This document shows positions 8,844 to 17,435 of a stretch of DNA of 64,000 nucleotides, in pieces. Source of the DNA: VMDJ01 sp038146785 (GTDB lineage: Bacteria > Pseudomonadota > Gammaproteobacteria > Chromatiales > Chromatiaceae); assembly GCA_038146785.1 (NCBI GenBank), contig JAYQSI010000016.1:62001-126000 (forward strand). The letters run 5' to 3'. The notes under the pieces were generated by a model that saw only the letters and a program-made list of their open reading frames with translations, did no database searches and was not told the origin of the DNA. The translations under genes were made by a program, and so were the position numbers. Numbering within the stretch: the first letter of the stretch is position 1; every line of letters starts with the position of its first letter.

Positions 8844-8859
8844 TTATCGCTCGCGATAA
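8844..8859. promoter_or_regulatory. Palindrome between apbC and metG (operator candidate)
   Basis: TTATCGC-TC-GCGATAA is a perfect 7-bp inverted repeat with a 2-nt centre in the 253-nt divergent spacer. It has the size and symmetry of a dimeric regulator site. The regulator is not recognised. Confidence 0.35.
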
Positions 8860-9033
8860 AGCCTTACCGAATTACTCGGATTTTGTGTGCTTGGCTAATG
8901 TAATGGCGCCGTGCGGCTTTTCAAGACCCTCCTACCGCATCACTGATCAGGTTTTTACTGACTGCCGCCGTCTTTTTTGATGGTTTGTGAAATAATGCGC
9001 GGCTAATTTCACACTCATTACTGTGTTTTTCCT

Positions 9034-11079
9034 ATGAGCAGCCCTAGCCGCAAAATTTTGATCACCAGCGCCCTGCCTTATGCCAATGGCTCTATTCACC
9101 TTGGCCATATGGTGGAGTACATCCAGACGGACATCTGGAGTCGCTTTCAAAAGCTGCAAGGACATGAGTGCTACTACGTTTGCGCGGATGATGCGCACGG
9201 CACCCCCATCATGCTGCGTGCTCGTGGCGAGGGTATTGAGCCCGAAGATCTGATCGCACGCGTCTGGAAAGAACACACCGAGGATTTCGCCGGTTTCGGT
9301 ATTGATTTCGACAACTATCACTCGACGCATTCGGATGAAAACAAAGCCTGCGCAAGCTTAATTTACGAGCGCAATCGCGATGCAGGGCACATTGCTCGTC
9401 GCACGATTTCTCAAGCCTATGACCCTGAAGCCAACATGTTCTTACCTGATCGCTTCATCAAAGGCACCTGCCCAAAGTGTGGCGCAGAAGATCAATATGG
9501 CGATAACTGCGAAGCCTGTGGCGCAACCTACTCGCCAACCGAACTGAAAAATCCTGTATCAGCTGTCTCTGGCGCAACACCGATTGAAAAAGATTCGGAG
9601 CACCTGTTCTTCAAGCTGGCTGATTTCGAAAAGACATTGAAAGACTGGCACCAAGCTGGTCACGTCCAAGCCGAGATGGCCAACAAACTCGATGAGTGGT
9701 TTGAAGCCGGTCTTGCTGACTGGGACATCTCACGTGATGCACCTTACTTCGGTTTTGAAATTCCAGATGCGCCAAACAAGTACTTCTATGTTTGGTTAGA
9801 TGCACCGATCGGTTACATGGCGAGCTTCCGCAATCTATGTGACAAAAAAGGCATTGATTTCGATAGCTTCTGGAAAGCCGATTCAGATGCAGAGCTTTAC
9901 CACTTCATCGGCAAAGACATCATCTACTTCCATGCCTTGTTCTGGCCTGCCATGCTTCAAGGCGCCGGCTTCCGCATGCCGACCTCAGTATTTGCGCACG
10001 GCTTCCTCACCGTTGATGGCGCAAAGATGTCAAAGTCACGCGGCACCTTTGTTAAGGCTCGCACCTATCTAAAACACCTCAACCCAGAATACCTGCGTTA
10101 TTACTTCGCAGCTAAGTTGAGCTCTAAGATTGATGACTTAGACCTTAACCTCGAAGACTTTGCGCAACGAGTCAATGCCGACTTGGTTGGTAAGGTCGTT
10201 AACATTGCTAGCCGTAATGCGGGCTTTATTAAGAAGCGTTTCGACAACAAACTCTCAGCGACTTGTTCTGAGCCTGAGCTTTATCAAAGCTTTGTCGATG
10301 CCGGCGATCAAATTGCTGCACATTACGAAAACCGTGACTACGGTCGTGCGATTCGCGAAATCATGGCACTAGCGGATAAAGCCAATCAGTACATCGATGA
10401 CAAGGCACCTTGGGTTATTGCTAAAGAAGAAGGTAAAGATCAAGAGCTACACGACATAAGCTCTGTTGGTATTAATCTTTTCCGCGTTTTGATGGGTTAC
10501 CTAAAACCCGTGCTACCTCTCATGGCTGCCGATGCTGAAGCCTTCCTGAACATTGAACCCATGACATGGAATAGCCAAGCCAAACCGCTTTGTGATCACT
10601 CAGTGAATAAATTCAAACCATTGATGACCCGCGTTGAGCGCGAAAAGATTGATGCAATGATCGAAGACTCAAAAGAAGACCTCGCCGCTGAAGCCAAAGT
10701 GATTGGCAAAGGTGCTGCACAAAAAACCGCTAACTCGGCCATTGACCCGATCGCTGACACCATCGAGTTTGATGACTTTGCCAAGGTCGACCTGCGCATC
10801 GCAAGAATCGTTAAAGCCGAGCATGTCGAAGGTGCAGATAAGTTACTTCAACTTACCTTAGATATTGGTGATGGCACTCGAAATGTCTTCGCAGGCATCA
10901 AATCTGCCTACCAACCAGAAGACTTAGAAGGCAAATTGACCGTGATGGTGGCTAATCTCGCGGCGCGACAAATGCGTTTTGGCTTATCTGAAGGCATGGT
11001 CCTAGCAGCTGGACCCGGTGGTAAGGATTTATTCATTCTCAATCCGCTCTCTCACAGGCTAGTGCCGTCAATGATCTAG
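9034..11079 (+). CDS. metG: Methionyl-tRNA synthetase
   Basis: Class I tRNA synthetase charging tRNA-Met. The 681-aa protein has the HIGH-type motif HLGH at residues 22-25, a zinc-knuckle region with CPKCG and CEACG, the KMSKS loop (DGAKMSKSRG), an anticodon-binding helical domain, and a C-terminal EMAP/Trbp-like tRNA-binding dimer domain (residues about 580-670, with DLRIARI and RQMRFGLSEGM). The last dozen residues (NPLSHRLVPSMI) do not look like the usual SPDxGAxPG ending, although the overall length fits. The 275 nt to rnfA hold no obvious terminator. Confidence 0.95.
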   Translation: MSSPSRKILITSALPYANGSIHLGHMVEYIQTDIWSRFQKLQGHECYYVCADDAHGTPIMLRARGEGIEPEDLIARVWKEHTEDFAGFGIDFDNYHSTHSDENKACASLIYERNRDAGHIARRTISQAYDPEANMFLPDRFIKGTCPKCGAEDQYGDNCEACGATYSPTELKNPVSAVSGATPIEKDSEHLFFKLADFEKTLKDWHQAGHVQAEMANKLDEWFEAGLADWDISRDAPYFGFEIPDAPNKYFYVWLDAPIGYMASFRNLCDKKGIDFDSFWKADSDAELYHFIGKDIIYFHALFWPAMLQGAGFRMPTSVFAHGFLTVDGAKMSKSRGTFVKARTYLKHLNPEYLRYYFAAKLSSKIDDLDLNLEDFAQRVNADLVGKVVNIASRNAGFIKKRFDNKLSATCSEPELYQSFVDAGDQIAAHYENRDYGRAIREIMALADKANQYIDDKAPWVIAKEEGKDQELHDISSVGINLFRVLMGYLKPVLPLMAADAEAFLNIEPMTWNSQAKPLCDHSVNKFKPLMTRVEREKIDAMIEDSKEDLAAEAKVIGKGAAQKTANSAIDPIADTIEFDDFAKVDLRIARIVKAEHVEGADKLLQLTLDIGDGTRNVFAGIKSAYQPEDLEGKLTVMVANLAARQMRFGLSEGMVLAAGPGGKDLFILNPLSHRLVPSMI

Positions 11080-11323
11080 GCTCAAGAGGAGCTTGCTAAG
11101 GCGACCGTCAATGCACCTCAGAATGCGATCAACGACTCAAACCACATTGCACGATGATCAACCATGGCAAAGATGAGCGTCAAGCATGCTCAAAACCACG
11201 CGGTATGCGCGTTAAATAAGAATCCACGCGTAAAAAGCGGCGATTTTCTGTACTTATTATTTGCGCCAAAGAGGGGCAAAACGTAAGCTATCCCTAGGTT
11301 TTTCAAGAGATTAAACCATGTGC

Positions 11324-11341
11324 GGCAAATGCTAATTTGCC
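11324..11341 (+). promoter_or_regulatory. Inverted repeat just upstream of rnfA
   Basis: GGCAAAT-GCTA-ATTTGCC is a 7-bp stem with a 4-nt loop, ending 13 nt before the rnfA ATG. There is no T run, so it is not a terminator. It could be a protein-binding site or could influence ribosome access. The rest of 11080-11323 shows no gene I can support. Confidence 0.35.
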
Positions 11342-11354
11342 ACCATGCTTACTT

Positions 11355-11936
11355 ATGTCGGAATACGCGCTCATCCTCGTCAGCACCGTTTTGGTGAACA
11401 ACTTTGTGCTCGTAAAATTCTTGGGCCTCTGTCCCTTCATGGGCGTCTCGCGCAAACTCGAAACGGCTGTCGGGATGGGCCTTGCGACCACCTTCGTACT
11501 CACCCTCTCATCCGTGAGCAGCTATCTGGTTAACACCTACCTGCTCGAACCAATGGGACTGGAGTTTTTACGCACCATCGCTTTCATTTTAGTGATTGCT
11601 GTCGTGGTTCAGTTCACCGAGATGGTGATGCACAAAACCAGCCCGATGTTGTATCAGGTATTGGGTATTTTCTTACCTCTCATCACAACCAACTGTGCGG
11701 TGTTAGGTGTTGCGCTGTTAAACACGCAGGAAGACCACAACCTGGTTGAGTCAGCACTGTATGGTTTTGGTGCTGCAGTGGGCTTCTCATTGGTCTTGGT
11801 GCTTTTCGCAGCGGTACGTGAACGCGTCGCAGTCGCCGATGTTCCAAAGCCCTTCCAAGGTAATGCGATTGCTCTTATCACCGCCGGCCTGATGTCGATG
11901 GCGTTCATGGGCTTTGCTGGACTGGTGACAGGCTAA
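11355..11936 (+). CDS. rnfA: Rnf complex subunit A
   Basis: Integral membrane subunit of the Rnf (Rsx) electron-transport complex, which links NADH/ferredoxin redox chemistry to ion translocation or keeps SoxR reduced. From ATG 11355 the protein is 193 aa, the same length as E. coli RsxA, and begins MSEYALILVSTVLVNNFVLV. The VKFLGLCPFMGVS and ITTNCAVLG segments are family hallmarks, and about six membrane segments are visible. A TTG 18 nt upstream in frame is not needed. Its stop overlaps the rnfB start as TAATG. Confidence 0.95.
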   Translation: MSEYALILVSTVLVNNFVLVKFLGLCPFMGVSRKLETAVGMGLATTFVLTLSSVSSYLVNTYLLEPMGLEFLRTIAFILVIAVVVQFTEMVMHKTSPMLYQVLGIFLPLITTNCAVLGVALLNTQEDHNLVESALYGFGAAVGFSLVLVLFAAVRERVAVADVPKPFQGNAIALITAGLMSMAFMGFAGLVTG

Positions 11937-12493
11937 TGCTAAGCGGCATCATCACACTTACAGCACTGTCGCTGATCTTTGGCCTGCTGCTTGGATATTC
12001 CGCGATTCGCTTTCGTGTAGAAGGCGATCCGATTGCAGATCAAATTGATGCACTGCTACCGCAAACTCAATGTGGCCAATGTAGCTATGCTGGCTGTCGC
12101 CCATATGCAGAAGCCATTGCAAACGGTGAAGCTGAGATCAATCGTTGCCCACCCGGTGGTGAAGTCACAATGATTGCCTTGGCAGAACTTCTAGGCCGCG
12201 ACCCTATGCCACTTGAAGATGAGGAAGCAGCAGCTAAGCCCAAAGCGGTTGCGATCATCATCGAGAAAGACTGCATCGGTTGCACGCTGTGCATTCAAGC
12301 CTGTCCAGTCGATGCCATATTGGGTGCTGCGAAACAAATGCATACCGTCATTGAGGCGGAATGTACTGGCTGTGAACTCTGTATCCCGCCGTGCCCTGTT
12401 GAATGTATCGACATGGTGCCAATCAAAGACACCACAGATACCTGGCGCTGGCCTTTACCAAATCAGAATTCAGCAGAGGTCAGTCATGGCTAA
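11936..12493 (+). CDS. rnfB: Rnf complex subunit B (ferredoxin-like)
   Basis: A 185-aa iron-sulfur subunit with an N-terminal membrane helix (residues about 4-24), then a cluster-binding domain CGQCSYAGCRPYAEAI, and two ferredoxin motifs CIGCTLCIQACP and CTGCELCIPPCP, each able to hold a [4Fe-4S] cluster. It takes electrons from the soluble donor side and passes them within the complex. It is translationally coupled to rnfA by a 1-nt overlap and overlaps rnfC by 8 nt. Confidence 0.95.
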   Translation: MLSGIITLTALSLIFGLLLGYSAIRFRVEGDPIADQIDALLPQTQCGQCSYAGCRPYAEAIANGEAEINRCPPGGEVTMIALAELLGRDPMPLEDEEAAAKPKAVAIIIEKDCIGCTLCIQACPVDAILGAAKQMHTVIEAECTGCELCIPPCPVECIDMVPIKDTTDTWRWPLPNQNSAEVSHG

Positions 12494-14030
12494 TGTATCG
12501 ATTCATGATTTCCACGGCGGCCTGATTCTTGATGATCACAAAGCGCTATCGACACAACACCCCATAGCACCGGTTTATTTACCAAAGACTTTGGTGGTGC
12601 CTTTACAGCAACACATCGGTCAAATTGCTGAACCTTGCGTTAAGGCGGGTGATCATGTCCTTAAGGGGCAGCTGATCGCAAAAGCCAGTGAATATGTCAG
12701 CGCGAATATCCATGCACCAAGCTCAGGTACCGTTACCGCGATAGATGAGCAACCTATTGCACATCCCTCAGGCTTGAATGCGCTATGTATCAGTATTGAG
12801 TGCGATGGTAAGGACACATGGACCAATCTTCCCGAAGCTATCGGTGATTGGGAATCCACCGAGCCACAATTGCTTCGTGATCGCTTACGTCAAAGCGGCA
12901 TCGTCGGTCTTGGTGGCGCAGTATTCCCAACTGCAGTTAAAACCAATACGCAAAACAAGCCTGTTGATACGCTGATCCTAAATGCCTCTGAGTGTGAGCC
13001 TTACATCACCTGTGATGACATGCTGATGCGTACCGATCCAGAAAAGATTGTGACCGGTGCGAAAATCTTGCAGCACATTGTGGGCGCCAAAAAGATCCTT
13101 ATCGGTATTGAAGAAAATAAGCCGCAAGCAATTGAAGCGTTGAACAACGCAATCAACAACACAGACATTGGAATCGTTGTTGTACCTAACAAATATCCCA
13201 GTGGTGGTGAAAAACAGCTAATCCACTTACTGACAGGCATTGAAGTGCCTTCGCAAGGCTTACCCATTGATGTAGGCATCTTGTGCCAGAACGTAGGCAC
13301 CTGTGTTGCCGTTGCGGATGCTGTACTCGAAGGCAAACCCTTTATCGATCGTATTGTCACACTGACAGGTGATGCACTCGCTAAGCCTCAAAACGTTCGC
13401 GCCTTAATTGGCACATCCATTCATGAACTGATTGAACATCACAGTGGCTTTGCAAAAGCTTGCCAACGCACGCTCATGGGCGGACCCATGATGGGCTTCA
13501 GCTTGCCGGACATCGACCGCCCGATCGCTAAAGGGAGCAACTGCATACTGAGCTTGCATGAAGTGGAACCAACTCAGGAGCCGCAAGCCTGTATTCGTTG
13601 TGGCGAATGCGTAAAAGTTTGCCCCGCTCTGCTGTTACCACAACAACTTTACTGGTACGCAAAGTCACATAACTTCGATCAAGCACAAGATCATCATCTT
13701 TTTGATTGTATCGAGTGCGGCTGTTGCGCACATGTCTGCCCATCAAAGATACCGTTGGTGCAGTACTACCGTTTTGCCAAGACTGAAATCTGGGCAAGCG
13801 AACGCGAGAAGCAACAATCAGATCTTGCACGTCGACGTCATGAGTTCAGAGATGCTCGTCTTGCGCGACTAGAAGCGGAACGTAAAGCTCGCCTTCGCAA
13901 GAAAAAAGAAGTGCTCGAAAATAAACCGAAAGCTAAAGGTGATGATCCGAAGAAAGCCGCTATAGAAGCCGCCATGAAACGGGTTGCCGCAAAGAAAGCA
14001 GCGCAAGCGGCTGAGGAAAAATCATCATGA
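12486..14030 (+). CDS. rnfC: Rnf complex subunit C
   Basis: Peripheral NADH-side subunit of Rnf, 514 aa from the ATG at 12486. It shows an N-terminal biotin/lipoyl-like region (PSSGTVTAI), a flavin/NADH-binding Rossmann-like core (GLGGAVFPTAVK, ECEPYITCDD), a SLBB-type region, and two [4Fe-4S] motifs CIRCGECVKVCP and CIECGCCAHVCP. The C-terminus is a short Lys/Ala/Arg-rich coiled tail, far shorter than the long repetitive tails of the E. coli and Pseudomonas proteins. The open frame extends upstream to 12213, but that overlaps rnfB wholly and has no family match. Confidence 0.94.
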   Translation: MANVSIHDFHGGLILDDHKALSTQHPIAPVYLPKTLVVPLQQHIGQIAEPCVKAGDHVLKGQLIAKASEYVSANIHAPSSGTVTAIDEQPIAHPSGLNALCISIECDGKDTWTNLPEAIGDWESTEPQLLRDRLRQSGIVGLGGAVFPTAVKTNTQNKPVDTLILNASECEPYITCDDMLMRTDPEKIVTGAKILQHIVGAKKILIGIEENKPQAIEALNNAINNTDIGIVVVPNKYPSGGEKQLIHLLTGIEVPSQGLPIDVGILCQNVGTCVAVADAVLEGKPFIDRIVTLTGDALAKPQNVRALIGTSIHELIEHHSGFAKACQRTLMGGPMMGFSLPDIDRPIAKGSNCILSLHEVEPTQEPQACIRCGECVKVCPALLLPQQLYWYAKSHNFDQAQDHHLFDCIECGCCAHVCPSKIPLVQYYRFAKTEIWASEREKQQSDLARRRHEFRDARLARLEAERKARLRKKKEVLENKPKAKGDDPKKAAIEAAMKRVAAKKAAQAAEEKSS

Positions 14031-15052
14031 GCAGCATGATCAGCTCTCCGCACCAACATGACAGCAATTCGGTTCAGCGCATCATGGCGACTGTTCTACT
14101 TGCGCTGCTACCTGGCATTGCTGCGTTGGTATGGCTTTTAGGTAATGGTGTGCTCATTAACTTAGGCATCGCCATTGTCAGCGCGCTACTCAGTGAATGG
14201 GTATTTCTACGCTTTAGAGGCCGCAACCCTGTTGTTGCCGTCACCGATCTTAGCGCTGTGTTAACGGCTGTGTTACTGGCCTTAGCGCTACCGCCACTCA
14301 TGCCGGCATGGCAGGTTGCACTGGGAACCATCTTTGCCATTGTTGTTGGTAAACAATTGTTTGGTGGAATTGGTAACAATCCTTTCAATCCAGCCATGTT
14401 GGGTTACGCCCTGCTGTTGATCTCTTTCCCCGCTTCAATGAGCCAATGGATTCAACCGCAGAGTGCTGCATCGAATTTGGATATCGCTCAAGCGTGGCAG
14501 CTTGCTGTTGATGGCGTGATGCCAGCCGCTATGGCATGGGACAGCATGACAGGCGCTACGCCGTTATCAGAGGTGCGTGAAGGTTTGCTTCAACACAGTA
14601 TGTTGAGCGAACTCCATCCAGATGGCAGTTGGTCAGCCTTGATGAATTCAGGTTGGGCATGGGTATCGTTAGCTTATCTAGCAGGTGGCGCCTTCTTGAT
14701 CTTGAAAGGCATCATGAGTTGGCGCATCCCTCTAAGCCTATTAGCGAGCGTTACCCTGGTCAGTGGCGTGCTTTGGTTAATTGATAGCAACCAATTCGCA
14801 AGCCCACTGTTCCATCTCTTTAGTGGTGCTGTAATGCTTGGGGCTTTCTTCATTGCAACAGACCCCGTGAGTGCCAGCACCACACCGAAAGGCCAACTGA
14901 TCTTTGGTGCTTTGATTGGCTTCTTCATCGTCATTATCCGCACCTGGGGCGGATATCCTGATGCGGTCGCTTTCTCTGTCCTGTTACTTAACATGGCAGC
15001 ACCCACAATCGACTATTACACGCAGCCGCGCGTCTTCGGTGGAGAGCGTTAA
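14027..15052 (+). CDS. rnfD: Rnf complex subunit D
   Basis: Integral membrane subunit, 341 aa, homologous to NqrB. It has about nine hydrophobic segments. The sequence DSMTGATPLSE holds the Thr expected to carry covalently linked FMN in this family. It overlaps rnfC by ATGA and rnfG by TAATG. Confidence 0.94.
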   Translation: MSSMISSPHQHDSNSVQRIMATVLLALLPGIAALVWLLGNGVLINLGIAIVSALLSEWVFLRFRGRNPVVAVTDLSAVLTAVLLALALPPLMPAWQVALGTIFAIVVGKQLFGGIGNNPFNPAMLGYALLLISFPASMSQWIQPQSAASNLDIAQAWQLAVDGVMPAAMAWDSMTGATPLSEVREGLLQHSMLSELHPDGSWSALMNSGWAWVSLAYLAGGAFLILKGIMSWRIPLSLLASVTLVSGVLWLIDSNQFASPLFHLFSGAVMLGAFFIATDPVSASTTPKGQLIFGALIGFFIVIIRTWGGYPDAVAFSVLLLNMAAPTIDYYTQPRVFGGER

Positions 15053-15690
15053 TGCCCAAGCAAATGATCAAAAATTATGCGCCGGCATTCATCTCCGCGA
15101 TCATTCTTGCTGCGTTCGCGATTTTGGGTAGCAGCTTAGTCGGTTTTAGCTACGAATCGACTCACGAACAGATACTCGAAAACCAACGCGAAACCTTACG
15201 TCGCCAAATCAACGAAGTTTTCCCCGAGGCGCAACATGACAACATTGTGATTGATGATGTTGTGTCAATTAAAGACGGTGAACTTGGCGATGATGAAGTG
15301 AAGGTTTATCGCGCCACCTTAAAACAAGCACCCACTGGTCTTATCTATAGCCCAATGACAGCTGATGGCTACTCAGGTGACATCTTGCTTACGATTGCGA
15401 TCAATGAGAACAATCAAGTCACCGGTGTGCGTGTTCTGCAACATAAAGAAACACCAGGCCTTGGAGACAAGATCGAAACGCGTCGAAGCGGCTGGATCAA
15501 AAGCTTTGATGGCACCTCATTAACCTCACCTCGAGCTGAGAAATGGGCAGTCAAACGTGATGGCGGTGACTTCGATCAATTTACCGGCGCAACCATCACG
15601 CCTCGCGCAGTGGTTAAAGCGGTTAAAAACACCTTGCAGTACCACCAGCTGAATAAAGAGAAACTTCACACCATGGAGCCAGACTCATGA
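15052..15690 (+). CDS. rnfG: Rnf complex subunit G (FMN-binding)
   Basis: A 212-aa subunit with one N-terminal membrane helix and a periplasmic FMN-binding domain. The motif FTGATITPRAVV contains the Thr expected to form the phosphoester bond to FMN, normally attached by ApbE, which is not encoded in the window. The HKETPGLGDKIE segment is also conserved. It is coupled by overlaps to rnfD and rnfE. Confidence 0.94.
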   Translation: MPKQMIKNYAPAFISAIILAAFAILGSSLVGFSYESTHEQILENQRETLRRQINEVFPEAQHDNIVIDDVVSIKDGELGDDEVKVYRATLKQAPTGLIYSPMTADGYSGDILLTIAINENNQVTGVRVLQHKETPGLGDKIETRRSGWIKSFDGTSLTSPRAEKWAVKRDGGDFDQFTGATITPRAVVKAVKNTLQYHQLNKEKLHTMEPDS

Positions 15691-16373
15691 GTGGCATCGA
15701 TTACAAAGCCATCACCCTTGATGGACTCTGGCGCAACAACCAAGCCTTAGTAGCGTTACTGGGTCTATGTCCACTGTTAGCGGTCACCAACACCCTAATC
15801 AATGGTCTTGGTTTAGGTATCGCGACAACATTAGTACTGCTGTTATCGAATGTCAGCGTATCGATCATTCGCAACTGGGTGCGCACCGAAATCCGCTTAC
15901 CTGTGTTTGTGTTAATCATCGCTTCATTTGTGACTGCGGTTGAACTCACCATGAACGCCTACTTCCACGGGCTTTACACCGTTCTTGGCATTTTTATTCC
16001 ATTGATTGTTACCAACTGCGCAATCATTGGCCGCGCGGAAGCTTTTGCTTCACGCAACCCAGTGATGGCTTCAGCGGTTGATGCTCTTGCCATGGGTATA
16101 GGCTTTACTGCGGCACTTGTAGTGCTTGGAGCGCTGCGTGAATTCATTGGTCAAGGCACCCTATTCGATGGCGCGCACCTGATGTTTGGTGAATCAGCAC
16201 TCAACTGGACCATGCATTTTGGTGATAACTACGAAGGTATTTTATTGGCCATCTTGCCGCCAGGTGCGTTCTTAGGCCTTGGCTTTTTAATCGCGATTAA
16301 AAACGTGATTGATCAACGCTTGCCAAAAAAACCTGCGGTCAAAGTGACTGAAGCCACGCCTGCTGAGTCATGA
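15687..16373 (+). CDS. rnfE: Rnf complex subunit E
   Basis: Integral membrane subunit, 228 aa, paralogous to RnfA, with about six membrane segments. GLCPLLAVTNTLINGLGLG and IPLIVTNCAIIGRAEAFA are the conserved features. It overlaps rnfG (ATGA) and nth (ATGA). Confidence 0.95.
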   Translation: MSGIDYKAITLDGLWRNNQALVALLGLCPLLAVTNTLINGLGLGIATTLVLLLSNVSVSIIRNWVRTEIRLPVFVLIIASFVTAVELTMNAYFHGLYTVLGIFIPLIVTNCAIIGRAEAFASRNPVMASAVDALAMGIGFTAALVVLGALREFIGQGTLFDGAHLMFGESALNWTMHFGDNYEGILLAILPPGAFLGLGFLIAIKNVIDQRLPKKPAVKVTEATPAES

Positions 16374-17005
16374 ACAAAGAAAAGCGCCAAGAAATCTTTG
16401 AGCGCTTGCGTGCGGATAATCCGCACCCCACTACCGAACTCAACTACAGCAATCCATTTGAATTATTGATTGCTGTCATCTTGTCAGCCCAAGCCACTGA
16501 TGTAGGTGTTAACAAAGCGACAGATAAACTCTTTCCTGTTGCCAACACCCCTGAAACCATTCATGCACTGGGCGTTGCCGGCTTAAGCAAATACATCAAA
16601 ACCATTGGCCTGTATAACAGTAAAGCGAAGAACGTTATCGCAACCTGTAAGATCCTCATCGATCAGCATAACTCTGAGATTCCTGAATCACGTGAAGCTC
16701 TCGAGGCACTACCCGGTGTTGGACGAAAAACCGCCAACGTGGTTTTAAACACGGCATTTGGTCATCCCACGATGGCTGTCGATACGCACATCTTTCGCGT
16801 ATCCAATCGAACAAAAATTGCGCCAGGTAAAAACGTGCTTGAAGTCGAAAAGCGGCTTGTTCGCCTCATTCCGAAGGAATTCCTTGTCGATGCACACCAC
16901 TGGCTGATTCTATTAGGTCGATATACCTGCGTTGCTCGCAAACCCCGTTGCGGCGCCTGCCTGATTGAAGACCTATGTGAATTCAAACAAAAGACGAGCG
17001 ACTGA
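16370..17005 (+). CDS. nth: Endonuclease III
   Basis: DNA glycosylase/AP lyase that removes oxidised pyrimidines. The 211-aa protein keeps the helix-hairpin-helix LPGVGRKTANVV with catalytic Lys120, the catalytic Asp138 in AVDTHIFRV, and the C-terminal [4Fe-4S] cysteines (CVARKPRCGACLIEDLC). The nth gene at the end of the rnf operon is a widely conserved arrangement in gammaproteobacteria. Its start overlaps the rnfE stop. Confidence 0.96.
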   Translation: MNKEKRQEIFERLRADNPHPTTELNYSNPFELLIAVILSAQATDVGVNKATDKLFPVANTPETIHALGVAGLSKYIKTIGLYNSKAKNVIATCKILIDQHNSEIPESREALEALPGVGRKTANVVLNTAFGHPTMAVDTHIFRVSNRTKIAPGKNVLEVEKRLVRLIPKEFLVDAHHWLILLGRYTCVARKPRCGACLIEDLCEFKQKTSD

Positions 17006-17006
17006 T

Positions 17007-17435
17007 ATGTTTGGACAGAATCGTGATCAACTACGCCGCTTTTACCTCGACTGCTGGCAGAAACAACAACAAGGTGAATTATTGGCGGGCATTGAATTGA
17101 TCGTTGCCCAAGTGATTCAGCAACACCCTGAATATCACGCCATCTTAAAAGAAGATAACTTGGATAAAGATTTTCATATCGCCGATGGCGAAACCAATCC
17201 GTTTCTACACATGGGCATGCATATCACGCTAGCAGAGCAGCTGGGGAGTGATCGCCCAACCGGCATACGCGCACTACATCAAAGCATCACCCTAAAGGCA
17301 GGTGATGCACATGAAGCTGAGCATCAAATGATGGAGTGTTTAGGCTTGGTGTTATGGGAAGCGCAGCGCGCCAACCAAACACCAGATGAGCAAGCGTACT
17401 TAGAATGCCTGCGAAAACTCGCAGGCACGCTTTAA
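17007..17435 (+). CDS. DUF1841 family protein
   Basis: A 142-aa soluble protein beginning MFGQNRDQLRRFYLDCWQK, characteristic of the DUF1841 family, with the conserved NPFLHMGMHITLAEQ. Function is unknown to me. The ATG at 17007 is one base after the nth stop; a longer in-frame start inside nth is not supported by the family. It appears to be the last gene of the rnf-nth unit and ends directly against the convergent deaD, with no terminator visible between them. Confidence 0.85.
   Translation: MFGQNRDQLRRFYLDCWQKQQQGELLAGIELIVAQVIQQHPEYHAILKEDNLDKDFHIADGETNPFLHMGMHITLAEQLGSDRPTGIRALHQSITLKAGDAHEAEHQMMECLGLVLWEAQRANQTPDEQAYLECLRKLAGTL

Noticed and set aside
11080..11157. A small gene or stop-codon readthrough extension after metG
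   Set aside because: The 25 open codons match no MetG extension and lack a start codon with a ribosome-binding site.
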